Program-made: the position numbers and the translations under genes
Shown: piece by piece, positions 23,920 to 36,976 of the stretch
How the letters are laid out: each line of letters starts with the position of its first letter
Position numbering within the stretch: position 1 is the first letter of the stretch
Assembly: GCA_951812925.1 (NCBI GenBank)
Contig: OX638368.1
Coordinates: forward strand, 158,458,492-158,522,491
Reading direction: 5' to 3'
DNA: 64,000 nucleotides
From: Calliopum simillimum
Lineage: Eukaryota > Arthropoda > Insecta > Diptera > Lauxaniidae
The notes under the pieces: model-generated
Databases searched by the model: none
What the model saw: only the letters and a program-made list of their open reading frames with translations
Told to the model about the DNA's origin: nothing

Positions 23920-25307
23920 CACGGTGTGCCTTAACCCGTTCTAAATCGGACGTCGTAGCACATCAAATTTTTTTCCAGATTCTGTTTACTTATCGTTAAA
24001 ATGATGTATAAAAAAATTTTCACTCGTGACTTTTCGACTAAATTTTTAGATAATCGCTTTTCCAATTGGGGCATTTTCCCATACAAAAAGAAAAAAAAAA
24101 AATTTTTTAACTACATTAAACAAAAATTAAAATAATCACAATCGATGTGTTTTGCGATGCTTAACGCGAATCCAACCTCAGAATTGCTCTATCGTGTATA
24201 GTTTATGAGATATTGTAATCTAAAGACCAAAAAAAGTCGTTTTTTGCCATTTTTTGAAGCTATATAACTATGTAACATATCATTTATTCGTCAAATGTGG
24301 CTTAAACACTTGAAAGCCCCAATCTTTTGCTTTAAAACCTAATTTAAATTATATTTATATCTTCATGCTTCTAAGAGATATCGTAGACCGAAATATAGTC
24401 AAGACGGGTTTTTTGCACTTTTGTGTCTTTTTAGGTTAGGATATCTTTGAGGAAAAAAAAGACATCAACATAATTTAAATTAGGTTTTAAAGGCAAAGAT
24501 TAGGACTTTAAAGTTGCTTACCAGATTTAACGAAATTAAAATTTCTTGCACATTTTAAACATGTTCAACGAACCGACCATTTCAAAATTCAGCCGTATGC
24601 CATACACGTAACAACAACACTCGGGTGTCAAACGGCTGAATTTAGAAGTAGTCGGTTCGTTGAACGTGTTTAAAATGTGAAAGAAATTTTAATTTCGTTA
24701 AATCTGGTAAACAACTTTAAAGTCCTAATCTTTGCCTTTAAAACCTAATTTAAATTATGTTGATGTCTTTTTTTTCCTCAAAGATATCCTAACCTAAAAA
24801 GACACAAAAGTGCAAAAAACCCGTCTTGACTATATTTCGGTCTACGATATCTCTTAGAAGCATGAAGATATAAATATAATTTAAATTAGGTTTTAAAGCA
24901 AAAGATTGGGGCTTTCAAGTGTTTAAGCCACATTTGACGAATAAATGATATGTTACATAGTTATATAGCTTCAAAAAATGGCAAAAAACGACTTTTGTTG
25001 GTCTTTAGATTACAATATCTCATAAACTATACACGATAGAGCAATTCTGAGGTTGGATTCGCGTTAAGTATCGCAAAACACATCGATTGTGATTATTTTG
25101 ATTTTTGTTTAATGTAGTTAAAAAATTTTTTTTTTTCTTTTTGTATGGGAAAATGCCCCAATTGGAAAAGCGATTATCTCAAAATTTAGTCGAAAAGTCA
25201 CGAGTGAAAATTTTTTTATACATCATTTTAACGATAAGTAAACAGAATCTGGAAAAAAATTTGATGTGCTACGATGTCCGATTTAGAACGGGTTAAGGCA
25301 CACCGTG
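23920..25307. repeat. 1.39-kb near-perfect palindrome (foldback element)
   Basis: Arms 23920-24596 and 24632-25307 are reverse complements with only scattered differences, for example AACATGTTC versus AACACGTTC and GATTTAACG/GTTTAC near the centre. The spacer is 35 bp. Each arm starts CACGGTGTGCCTTAACCCG. The 4-bp CCAT lies directly outside both ends (23916-23919, 25308-25311) and may be a target duplication. No open frame of credible length is present. It is a large foldback transposon or a hairpin-RNA-type locus. Confidence 0.9.
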
Positions 25308-27902
25308 CCATACCATAGATGGGTTTGTTTTTTGTGATTTGAATAAAATTGATTACTTTTTTAATGATGATACCTTTGTAACTCGAAATTTTAAATTAAC
25401 ACGAAAATCCTTTGTATGTAGTCAAAGTGGTTAGAATGGACAAACAACTTGAAGAGGAATTTTTTTTTTTGAAACTGTTGAAGTGTGTGGGAGATAAATT
25501 ATGAAATAATTATAGCGTGATCAAAGGATAAGGGTTTTATGGTTTTCTTTAAAAAGAAAAAAAAGTAATTATTTTTATTTTCATAACCAGCGTGAAATTG
25601 AGTAAAATAAAATTTTTACAAAGTTTAGTAGTCATTTGGTAGTTTTACCCGGAAAGTTTTGCAAGCAAGAAAGTTATTCATAGGGAATTACATCCGCTAC
25701 ATGTGATTTTTTTTCAGATGACCTATAGTTTAGGAGATATTTTTATAACAAACCTAAAATTTCGAACAAAAAACGTTTTTTCAAAAAATCTCCAAAGCGG
25801 TTAGTTCTAGAAAAAAACATTTTCTCGCATTTTATAGAACGTTCAATTCCCTATAAGAGTCTCTCCGAATTGTTTTTGGGTTGATTGGGTTGATTAACGT
25901 TTGATATATTAAAATCTTCGTCTGGAAAAGAGCTTTCAAAAATTTGCCGGCGAAATTCAAAATGGCGGGCAAAAGGTGAAAAAAAAAATCAAGTGTAAGG
26001 CAAAAAAGGTATCCAGAAAAAAGAAATATGAGGTCGTTTTTTGGCTCAAATTGAACCTGACTGATACCCTTTAATGGCTTATGTGATTGGATGACAAAAT
26101 CCAACATTCACGGATTTACAAAATTCAAGATGGAATAAAAATATTTTTTAAAATAGTTCTAGAAAAAATTTTAATAATTTTTTTTGAGCTTCAATTAGGG
26201 TGTCACATTAGGATGGTAGAGATCTGGTGGATAAGTATTAGAACAGGGTACTTGATATCATTGACCTTTGGAGCTAAAAAATAGGTCTCCCCGAGAGATA
26301 AATATTGATATATCATATTTAAAGATCGAACTATAAATGTCGATATGACGAAAAATGTTAATAGGCCAAAAAAAAAAAAAATATTTTTTGAAATTGCATT
26401 GCAAAAATGCTTCGGTTCAAGGGTGTACGGTGTATTTTTTTTTTTTTTTTGCCTGTTCTGTGATACGGTCTAATGTACATACAAATGTACATATTTAAAA
26501 TCCTTGTCTTCGATAAAAATAAACAACAAACATTTTATTATCTGGTGCAATTATTAACGCTTTCCAACATAAAAGCAATAAAAATTTGTGCACTTTGTGT
26601 GCGGTTCCCACTCTAACAAGGACATTGCATGGGTACACGACATTTTTCTCTTCTCTTGTAATAATCTTTTGACAAAATAAATGTTGACACTTTACTCGTA
26701 AATTCCAAGTATTTGGGTTGCATATCCGATAGATTCAAGTGAGCTCCAAGAAATATTTCGGCAACTTTTAAGAATTGTTAGGTTTCGTGTGATTTTATAG
26801 ATCCTTTATCATATCCGGTGAGTGGTCTACCTTAGAGAAATTTCGTTGATAATTTCAAACATTAAAAAATAATGAGATACAAAATAAATTTTTGCAGAAG
26901 TTTTTATTAAAAAAAAAATAGCAAATATCGGTCATTTAAAATAAAATCAAAAGATCGTTAAGTTCGCTATATAAATAGAATAAAATCAGGTAATCTAGTC
27001 AATTTAATGTACATAATAGTAAGTAGGCATGAGTCGCAGAAATTGCGAATGGCCAAATGAGGAAATGACTTTTATGAATGTTGTTATAAATTTTCCAAGA
27101 ATTTGACAAGTCCCAAGTGACATTTTAACCCAAGGTTGACACAAAATATTTTGAATGAATTTTCATTTTCATTCATAAAAATTATGCACACTTGCAACAG
27201 CGAGTAAACAAATTCATAAAGCAAAACATTTGCAACGGTTACGAAATACTTTGAATGTCACCTCAGGTGACAGCAAAACATCAATTTGGCAAAATTCAAA
27301 GAGTGGTCTTACAGGGAAAATCTGTTTGTCATGAAACATGCTCACAGCTCCAATCAATGACACAACATGATTTTGGTTACTTTAAAGACGATGGCTGGAA
27401 GCTATAAAACGATTTATATATATGGCAACTGATTTGTTGGGTATACGCGGTAAAGATTAGAAAGAAAGGCTTATTTCACACATCAATAAAACTCTGAAAA
27501 TTGTTAAGGGGTGACCTTGATTTTGTGTTATGTGTGGGAAAAAAGAAAATAACATGTACTTAGTTTTGATGTTTAGTCATTTTCAGTATCCTTTTTACAT
27601 AATATTTGTAAGAGAAATCAAGCAATATATCTCGCGCTATTTAACCCATTTCGTCATCTAGCCCAGATTCACAGCGATACAGAAAAGTTATTTTAGAAGC
27701 ATTGACAGCAGTAGCTTATTTTACTATATATTGGAACTACAACGAGTTAGGTTGTTTTGTCAAAAGTCCACAAATATGTACTGATTTGTTGTCATACAAT
27801 AGAAACCTATTGCATCTTAAAGAGCGTCAAAAATTTTATTAGATTCAATCTGTCAAAGTGAACAGGCGTTGATATAAATAATTTATTTATTATACGCTGA
27901 AA
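25308..27902. other. Non-coding AT-rich stretch
   Basis: No gene, repeat with clear ends, or RNA gene is recognisable. AAAATGGCGGGCAAAAGG near 25965 resembles the ATGGCGGA motif of the tandem-repeat elements at 8096 and 12508 and may be a fragment of them. Confidence 0.35.
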
Positions 27903-29102
27903 ATGTCGAAATACGTGCCAACAAAAGAGCATTTTCGGAAAAGTTTTTAATTTAAAAAAGGCAACAGAAGCTCCAGAGGTTAGAATGTGTCAAAAGTGGT
28001 TAGTACGATTTAAAAGTGGTGATTTTGACATCAAAGACAAAGAACGTCCAGGGCAGTCAAAAAAGGGTGTGTTGTATTACGAGCTGTATAAATCGAGTGG
28101 ACCTCTATTGAACACAATTAATCCATTTAAAGAGAGCAATCAACGAAAAACGCCCGAAATATGCTACCAGAAACGAATTCATATTTTCCATCATGATAAC
28201 ACTCGGTCTTATGTTGCAATACCGGTCAAAAACTATTTGGAAAACAGTGGTTGGGAAGTTTTGGCTCATCCGCCTTATATCCCAGACCTTGCCCCGTCTG
28301 AATACCATTTGTTTCGATCGATGCAGATTGTTCTCACAGGAATACGTGGGCTGCTATATATATTTCTGGCCTAGGCAACACTAAGTATTGCCAGGTGCAA
28401 TCTGACATTTTGATAGGAAAGTTTGACATTTTTTAGCATAAACGTACTCAGAACGTTTTGACGTACGACCATCATTTGTGTTGTTTACAGTGACTTGAAA
28501 AAATCAATTTGGTAAAAAAATGGAATGAACTCGTGAACATTTTCGTGCGATCATTTTTCACATCTTTCGAAGTGGAAGAGTGCATCGATGAACTTGAATC
28601 TTTGTATGGCGATAAAGCACCATCCTAAAGAATTGTGAAAAACTGGTTTAATGAATTCAATCGTAGCCGGCGCTCGCTCAAAGACGAATTCCGTGAAGGT
28701 CGTCCAAAATCAGTTGTTGTGCCACAAAACATCGATACAGTGCATGAACTGATAATGCAAGATCGTCATGTGGCATATTGTGAGATAGAGGCATCCTTGC
28801 ACATAAGTTCCACTCCAAAACATTTGATTTTGCATGAACACTTAGTTGTAAAAAAACGTTTGTTCTCGTTGGTAGCCCCATAATTTATCAAACGCTTAAA
28901 TTATCAATGGAAAAATTGATTTTCTTAACTCACTGTAAACAAAACAAATAGCACTTGTACATCAAAACGTTGTGAGTACGTTTATGCTAAAAAATGTCCA
29001 ACTTTTCAATGGAAATGTCAGATTGCACCTGGCAACACTTAGTGTTGCCTAGGCCAGAATTATATATAGCAGCCCACGTACGCTTTACTTCAGAACGAAT
29101 AC
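27903..29102 (+). pseudogene. Old mariner transposase, deleted and split
   Basis: The frame opens at an ATG (27903) with SKYVPTKEHFRKSF, keeps the RFKSGDFDIKDKERPGQ block of the mariner DNA-binding half, then jumps directly to GVLYYELYKS. The region carrying the first catalytic Asp (the DEKW motif) is therefore deleted. The second Asp is in FHHDNTRSYVA, the third in IPDLAPSEYHLFRSMQ, fitting DD34D mariners of the mauritiana/mellifera type. After LTGI the younger mariner at 28345-29078 intervenes. Beyond it the frame resumes as RFTSER (29079 on). It is non-functional. No terminal repeat was identified. Confidence 0.8.
28345..29078 (+). mobile_element. Young long-TIR mariner, deletion derivative, copy A
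   Basis: The ends CGTGGGCTGCTATATATA and its mirror are flanked by TA (28343-28344, 29079-29080). The inverted repeats extend about 165 bp and include GGCCTAGGCAACACTAAGT and CATAAACGTACTCAGAACG. Only the amino-terminal, DNA-binding half of a mariner transposase is encoded (about 28521-28870: LTREHFRAI, then NWFNEFNRSRRSLKDEF and EASLHISS). The catalytic half is missing. This copy has a TGA at the third codon and frameshifts. It sits inside the older mariner at 27903. Confidence 0.85.
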
Positions 29103-31539
29103 AATCGTTGGTGCGGATATCTATCATCGCATTTCGCCTGAAACACTACGTATACATATATCGAAACCATATTTTACCATAGCTGCACCTAATCGTCCGA
29201 AACGTTAATACCGTAAAAAATGGGGGATTGAAAACAAAAACCATATGATAGCAAAAAAGCATTCAAAACGCTATATCTCCGCACTTTGGACTGATGTCAA
29301 TTCGAAACTTGATACAGGTATGTATATGATATCTTCCAAAAACCATACATAAAAAAATAAGGTTGTGTTGTTACCCCGTACAAAAAAAAAATGGTGAACA
29401 TTCAATAACTCCACACCTACGTATAGCAGTTGTACATCGTGTCTACCAAAGAACATGCAAAGTTGAGGGTACTGAACCAGGGGGCGTTGCACCCCTATAC
29501 AAAAGAGAACACTAAATATGCTATAAATTTGCATCAATAGTATAGTAGCTATCGTTATGAAACTTCATGCATGCATGTATATGGTAGCTACCAAAGCTAG
29601 TGAAAGAAGAAAGAAGATAAGCCAAGGGGAGTTGCACCCCTCAAGCATTCATAAAACTTGGTAGATACTTAGATGTTAATAGTGTCAAAAAGTAAATAGT
29701 AACAAAAATTGGGGTATATTACGAAAAGACTCTGCTCCTCCCATAATAAAATTCACGTAAAATGTTACATCTCTGCACCCAAAGCAGCTATCGTAATAAA
29801 ACTTGGTACATGATATTGCTCAACTTATGCCCAGAAAGAAAACACTAGCTTCATCGAAATCAAAATCATCGGGCTACCTACATCCATCAAAGGGCAAAAC
29901 AACGTTTGCTAGGTCAGCTAGCATGCTATAAGTTTGCATGGACTTTCGGGGCACAAACATCATTGTTAAATGTTCGGAACAATATTTGGTCGTTCCTTCT
30001 CTAAACTACCCAAGCAAATAGATCAGTAGCATCCGTTACGAAATTAACTTGTATGAGTTTGCCAGGAATGATGAAGTAGTTCATTTATCTTGAAATAAAT
30101 GTCTGGCCTTGTCAATTGTATGTATGTTAAAATAAATTTTAAAAATGTTGAGTAAAAACAACAAATGGTTAAAATAGGTTAATTAAGAAGGAAATCACTA
30201 TTGCTTGTATTTACTTTTTTCTAAAAGTTAAATCAATTCTTGCATAACTTTCTAACCATTAAAATTTTACTATTAAAACAATTGAACAACCTTGAGTAGT
30301 GATTTTTGGAGGGACTTGAAAATTTATTTTGAGAAAAATGAAACGAATTTCTATTAATGCGCCCAAAAATGAAACGTGCTGCTGCTGCTACAGAAGGAAC
30401 TGATGCGTTGTTGTCTTTTTAGTATGAATAGAAACCTTTTTTCATTTACATGTAAGTCCATTCATTCATACAAGTATTATGTGCTACATGTAGAAAACTG
30501 TTATATATCCTTCTTTTAATACTTTTTTTTATATATTACAATATATTTTCGTATTTTTTGTAATATTTTTTTACAATTACTTTTTCATTCTTTCATATAC
30601 ATATAGATTTAGTGTTCAATATGCAAGCAGGATCAGAAGGATAATCTCGTTTTTTGACATGTTCTGAACGTTGCTTCGCTCTTGGTGGCTCCATATGATG
30701 CAAGTGCAAAAAAATGTGTGCGTTTACCGACAGGAAGTGAACAAAGTGTTTATTTTTGCGGAAATTGTTAGACCGTTTTCTTTTTTTTTTTTGGATTTTT
30801 TGCCTGTGTTGTCTATGTTTCTCTTTTTTAATACACATTCCTCTTGAGGTCACGTACGGTTCGCATTGTGAAGTTGCTGTTTGCAGATAATAAAATTTGT
30901 TTTAAGGACCACCAACCTACAGCAATGCAATAATGCCGGTTATACGTATATTAGGATATTCCTTGCTAGCTGGTTGAAAATTGAGTTATAAGAATGTTCA
31001 GTTATAGGTAACAAGAACAGTGGGGCAAGATCAAGTAAATAAAGCTGTGGACTTAATGGATCAATTTTTAATTATAACCATAAGGTTATTGTAGGCAAGT
31101 ACACTGCAAATAAATTTACTATGCCTATGGCAAGATTTATTTTAAACAGTTTTCCTCGGAAATATTAACACGTTCAAAATCGAGAAAACCTACATTATTA
31201 AATAAAATCAGAATATTTTGCAATTTCAGAAGCAATGCTCTACTGCAGAGGTCGACAGAGAGAGTTTATGTGTAAGAGAAGATAGATAGAAATTGAAAAG
31301 GATAGGCAGAAATAAATAGATGTTTGGGTGCACAATTATGCTATGGAATGCCGATGACTGCTCTAATCAGATGAATAAACAACTAAATAAATTTTCCAAT
31401 TTTACAAACAAAGCTCAACCTTTTCGTTAAACTTCGCTAATATCCTTTTACTGAATTTTTAAAATGATGGACTTTTTGAACTTTTTTTTTTTAATTTATG
31501 ATGTTCTGTGCTATTTGCATATCCACGGCAGTATGATTA
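29103..31539. other. Non-coding, partly degenerate repeat
   Basis: Between about 29260 and 29830, loosely repeated phrases recur (CTATATCTCCGCAC / GTTACATCTCTGCAC, GAAACTTGRTACATGATAT, GTTGCACCCCT), the signature of an old tandem or interspersed repeat. Nothing else is recognisable. A short open frame just after the mariner (about 29100-29207) is unassigned. Confidence 0.4.
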
Positions 31540-32347
31540 CACAGGTTTGCAAAATAAAAAAATGTCATGGCGTTTTGACCGGACTATGTGTTTCCTAGGG
31601 ACTTTGACGTCCTGAATCCAAATCCCGGATCCGTTTTTTTCCAGAACGTCTGAGAAAAATTTTTCAAGGTCATATGGAGGTCATGTGTCGTTTAGTGATA
31701 AATTCGCTAAAATTCTGAAACTAATTTTTTATCATTGAATTCTTAGTCCTTAAAAAGAATATGTGATCAAAAAGGGTATTTCGAACCTAGTTTCGGAGAT
31801 ATAGCCATCGGAAGATCCGGATATATCTTCTATGAAAACCGCTATAAGTTGGGAACCCCTGGATGGATTTGTAAAATATTGGAGTCATTTGAAATTTTGT
31901 GAAACTTTTTAATTACAACAACAAATAAATCAGCAATACCAGCAACAATGACAACAATAACAATAACAACAACAACAAAATACCTTTCATATGACACCAA
32001 TTTTTTCCAAATCCATTCAGGGGTTCCCAATTTATAGCGGTTTTCATAGAAGATATATATTCTGATCTTCCGATGGCTATATCTTTGAAACTAGGTCCGA
32101 GATACTCTTTTTGCTTACATATTATTTTTAAGACCTAAGAGCTCAATGATTAAAAATTAGTTTCAGAATTTATCACTAAACGACACATGAACCCCATTTT
32201 GACCTCAATATGACCTTGAAATCTTTTTTCTCAGACGTTCTGGAAAAAAACGGACCCGGGATTCGAATTCAGGACGTCAAAGTCCCTAGGAAACACATAG
32301 TCTGGTCAAAACGCCATGACATTTTTTTTTTTTTTTGTAAACCTGTG
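31540..32347. repeat. 808-bp foldback with TTA target duplication
   Basis: Arms 31540-31893 and 31988-32347 are inverted copies (CACAGGTTTGCAAAA outermost, GTCATGGCGTTTTGACC next, GGGAACCCCTGGATGGATTTG innermost) at roughly 85-90% by eye. TTA flanks both ends (31537-31539, 32348-32350). The spacer is an AAC/AAT-rich microsatellite. A 3-bp TTA duplication fits PIF/Harbinger-type MITEs. It has no coding content. Confidence 0.85.
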
Positions 32348-32357
32348 TTATTAAGTA

Positions 32358-33609
32358 GGGGAAAGTGGGGTAAAGTGGGAAGTGGGGTAAAGTGGGAAAT
32401 GCCCCTTTTCGGGCAAACTAGCAAAGTTTAGCTGTCATGCGCTTCTGACATGTACTTGCAATGACCGTAAGCAAATCTTTATGGTATAGCGATGCGTGCA
32501 TACGTATTTTTGTGATCTCTGGAATCATGCAAAGTTTTTAAGTGATTTTGAAATTTCATTTCTAAATTTTTAAGCATCGATATTTTTCCTGTTTCTGGAG
32601 ATAAACCGATTGTAAGTACACAAAAATATTCTTTGTAATCTTAATTTTGATAACGCAAAAAGATTCCGTGTAATTCATAGAGTGAAAGAATGAAGCTCAC
32701 ATTTTTTGCAAAATGTGGTATCGGGGTAAAGTGGGAAATTTTGTATGGGGTAAAGTGGGAAATGTTATTTCACTATTGCTAGTCCCCACTTGTCAACGTA
32801 TTATACTATTTCATGATCCAAATAAGTGTTGTACATTTATATTGTGAGTAAACACTCCGGAAAAGCTAAGCGAGTTACAAAAAGCTGCTGAGAAACAACG
32901 TTTAGCAAATAAAAGGAAGAAAGAGGGAAACGAATCACAAAAAATAGAGTACTAGGAGCAAAAAAGCACCACCTGCAAAGAAAGCGTCAAAGAAGAAACA
33001 AAGAAGCTCTAGCTCAGATGAAGATCGTGATTTTTGCACCATTTGCATGGAACTCATACCCGAAATCATGACCAGACACAATACCATCAAATGCAACCTA
33101 AAGGATTGTCAACGCCCATTTCACTTGAAATGCGTTAATCTCACTACAAGTTTCTTTTATTACTAACACTGTGACTTGGACTTTGATGTTTCATCAGAGA
33201 ACGACGAATAAGCTACTGTTTCACAAATTTTTTTAAACACATTTTTTCATATATTTATTTCCAGCAAAATCATTATTTCTTTTCATATTTACTTCTATGG
33301 GTGTGTTCCTCGAACCTTTTTTGACTTACAATAAAGATATTAGAACTTTTTTCCAACATTTGTATTTGTTTTTATGAGTTTTGAAAGTTTCCCACTTTAC
33401 CCCACGATTTTTAATTTTTGCCATTTTGGGCATCCTCGATCAAAGCGTCGTACTCAAGAGAAAATCCATATTTTCGGTTCGTTTCTTCGACAAAAATATA
33501 GCTTATTTAATTTTCTGTATTATACGAAGTTGAAACATGAAAAAATAAGACGTTTTGTTCATTTTATGGAGCTTCGAAAAAAAGTTTCCCACTTTACCCC
33601 ACTTTCCCC
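32358..33609 (+). mobile_element. Pogo-like element remnant with PHD-finger tail
   Basis: GGGGAAAGTGGGGTAAAGTG at the left is mirrored at the right and flanked by TA (32356-32357, 33610-33611). The same GGGGTAAAGTGGGAAAT motif recurs inside at about 32716, 32739 and 33390, so binding sites are repeated. The only protein remains lie at about 32850-33211: a basic helical stretch (LSELQKAAEKQRLANKRKKE), a lysine/serine linker, and a zinc finger with CTIC, then C-x4-C, FHLKC and HCDLD, ending in a stop. A stop and a frameshift break it. This fits the PHD-type carboxy terminus found on some insect pogo/Tigger-like transposases. The DDE core is absent. Confidence 0.7.
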
Positions 33610-33611
33610 TA

Positions 33612-34068
33612 CATTTTTCTGGTAACAAAACAAGATTTAAGTAGTCCGAAATTACTTTTTTTTTTTAAGTACAATCTATTATTGAAAAGCACGATTTTTT
33701 TAAAATATTTTTTATCTCAAAGGGTGACCCATTAAATGTTCCACTGTATAAAAAGGCAAAAAAGTTCCACTTGCAGATTCTCCTGCAATATCACATACTT
33801 TTATGAATGAAAACTAATACGTTGTTCATCATCAGTAGTATCATTGATTACACTGTGCAACAAATTTTGTGTTAAAGAAATTTAGCTGCACTGAACTATT
33901 TTTTCATGAAAATAAAAGTACCTAGCAGAATCTTTGATGGGTTTGAAATAGCTAGCCCGAATTTTTTTCTTAACGACCGTGGACATTTTTCGGGCTAAAG
34001 CTCCATTTTAACGTCTTTCATAAACCCCAATCGCCATTCTTTGTACAAATGTCGATAATGTACAAATA
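33612..34068. other. Non-coding spacer
   Basis: AT-rich DNA between two transposons. No feature is recognised. Confidence 0.35.
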
Positions 34069-34781
34069 CGTAGGCTGCAATATATATTTCTGGCCTAGGC
34101 AACACTACTGTCAAAAGCTAAAATCTGGCAACATCATAATAAAGTTTGACATTTTCTAGCATAAACGTACTCAAAAAGTTTTGACGTACGACCATCATTT
34201 GTGTTGTTTACAGTGACTTGAAAAAATCAATTTGGCAAAAAAAGTGGAATTAACTCGTGAACATTTTCGTGCGATCATTTTTCACAACTTTCGACGTGGA
34301 CTATCACGACAAGAGTGCATCGATGAACTTAAATCTTTGTATGACGATGAAGCACCATTCTATAGCACTGTGAAAAACTGGTTTAATGAATTCAATCGTT
34401 GGCCGACGCTCGAATTCCGTGAAGGTCGTCCAAAAACGGCCGTTGTGCCAGAGAACATTGCATGATCGTCATGTGACATACCGTGAGATAGAGGCATCCT
34501 TGGGCATTAGTTCCAAGTCCATAACATTTGATTTTACATGAACACTTAGTTGTAAAAAACGTTTGTTAACGATTGGAAACCCCATAATTTATCAATCGCT
34601 TAAATTATCAATGGAAAAATAAATTTTCTTAACTCACTGTAAACAAAACAAATAGCACTTGTAAATCAAAACGTTGTGAGTACGTTTATGCAAAAAAATG
34701 TCAAACTTTATTATGGTGTTGCCAGATTTTAGCTTTTGACATTAGTGTTGCCTAGGCCAGAAATATATATAGCAGCCCACG
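34069..34781 (+). mobile_element. Young long-TIR mariner, deletion derivative, copy B
   Basis: Same family as 28345-29078, with TA at 34067-34068 and 34782-34783. The frame from about 34247 reads ELTREHFRAIIFHNFRRGLS, then the helix-turn-helix region with SRQECIDELKSLYDDEAP and NWFNEFNRWPTLEFREGRP, and breaks near 34464. As in copies A and C the catalytic domain is deleted and the end is continuous with PIIYQ-type sequence before the right inverted repeat. The shared deletion shows that the deleted form itself moved. Confidence 0.85.
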
Positions 34782-34783
34782 TA

Positions 34784-36976
34784 AACTCATTTTGTGAGAA
34801 ACATACAAAACATATTTTTGAGATGAAATATTTGAAAAATTAAAATATTCAAATAGCACAATACATACATCATTACATTCATAAAATGTGCCGCTTTTTT
34901 CTAAAAGTATAAGGTTTTTTGTCTTTAAAAATGGGTAAAAAATTGTCAATTAACCATAATATTCGCAAAAATTGGAGCCATTTCAATATTATTTCCTATG
35001 TTATGAAGAACCACATGTCGTATAAGTAACTACTTAAAACAAAAAGTTTCTTATTAAATACTATTTCCAAGGACTATAATTTTTCCAAATATTATGATAC
35101 ATTGACCATTTTTTTAAGTAAAATCTTATTCTTATAAAATGTGACATAGATAGGTGTATTTGCAGTTGAAAAATAGTCCGGTGTAGTTAGATTTTTAGTG
35201 TCGCACAGTGTAATGAGACAAATATTAATCCAAATTTTGCGAAATCTCACAACACATAGCATCCAATACTGGTAGTAACCTGAACCTAAAGAAGTTTTTC
35301 CAATGAAAATTTGCGGCAAAACTACTTTAATGGCACACATTCAAAAAAATAAAAAATAAAAAACAATACAAAATCGAAAAATTCGCACAATTCGGGAATA
35401 TTGTGTGTTAATTGTATGCTAACAATGTGTACGTTTCGTGCTGAAACAAGATAATAAGAACATTCATTCATATGAATCTTCCCAGAAGCCCATGCTATAA
35501 CAAACCAAAACAGCTATTGTTCAACTCGCACGTATCGAATAATACAAGCAGCATAAAGGATATTACAACTAGGATTAAATGTAGCGCGCGTAACATTCAC
35601 TATCGTAGTTTTTAGAAGATTATCCAAAGGACATTGGGATAAACATTGCAAGGGAGCCTCTGACTGGGTGTTCGTGTTTTGTGCAGAAATTTTCATTCAC
35701 AAATTTTTTTGTTTTCTTTTTGAAGAATTCCATGGAATTTTGATTTTTAACAAACATACTTTTCATTTGTTGTTTTTATTGTTTTATTATTTTGCAAGGA
35801 CATGGGCGGTTGTGTCGGCAACTTGTTTGACGGATATTGTGGCGCCGCCGCTTTTATTATAGAAATTTTCAAGGATTTATTTTTCGATGATCATATAAGA
35901 AGAAGAATAGATGCTTTAGCACAGGAAGTATTTTTGACACATTGGAATGTGTAACAACAAGTGGGTCGTAACTTGTGGGAAATTTTTCGATTGAGAATTG
36001 TGTGATTGGAATTTCGATTAAATGTGTTTTGTGAAAATTCTTGGAAAAGCGGAAATTTATATGAAAATTTCAGTGGAAATTGCTGGTATTTTATAAATGA
36101 AAATACGCACGTTGAATTCAAAATTTGCCAAAAAGCTAAGACGCATTTTTTACGTCAAAAATCTTAACAAAAATTTAAAAAAAAAAAAATAAAAAATTTG
36201 TTTACATTTCTGCTCAAGCGATTTTAAGAACAGAAAACAAAAAGCTGAAAACGAACCTTTTCCAATAAAAACAACAGCAATGTCAATGATTTCCTCACTA
36301 TTGAAATTTGCTGAAGCGCAACACCCTTTTCTATACTCTTACGTTATCCTTCATTAAGAAACCCAAAAAAAATGCGCGTTTTTCTCACTTAATGACGCAA
36401 AGAACAAAAGGAAGCTCAGTACCAAGCCCAGAAAAAAACCGTAGAAATGTAAAAACACTCGTAAATATAAACATGAAATAGAACGAATGCCAAAAGAAAG
36501 AAGAGATAAAATAGACAGGCCAAAGTGCAAATGCTGACTTTTACCACTCCTCAGCGATTAAACGTATAGATTGTAGTTTTCATCGAAAGAAAATTAAAAA
36601 AATAAAAAAAGTTTTTTATGACTTTTTTATGTATTTCCTTATAATGCATTTAAATTGAAAAGTTCAGTCCTTAAATGCTTTACAGATAATCCCTGGCACT
36701 CAAGACAACAGCATCCCTTTACGGAATAGAGACGACTCAACAATTTAATCTCATTTATGTCTTTTTATAATTTAGATTTTTTATAGAGAATTGTGATATT
36801 CTTAAAGATTTTATTTTTGTAATGGTTTGTTTGGAATTTAGAAAAACAAGAAGGAAAATAAAAGTGAAAAAGCCGTTAAATTCTGTATTAAATATTCCAG
36901 TTACTTGCCTTGTTTTTGCAAATTAATTCTTAGAAAATCCGAAAAATATGGGGCATAGCAAATTTTTAATGAAATA
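34784..36976. other. Non-coding AT-rich stretch
   Basis: No gene-like frame, repeat border or RNA gene is recognisable. Confidence 0.35.

Noticed and set aside
23920..24000. Transib origin for the large palindrome, suggested by the CACGGTG start
   Set aside because: The flanking repeat is 4 bp, not the 5-bp GC-rich duplication typical of Transib, and no transposase is present.
30593..30853. 86-residue basic frame on the minus strand
   Set aside because: Low-complexity lysine/arginine content from A/G-rich sequence, with no motif or exon context.
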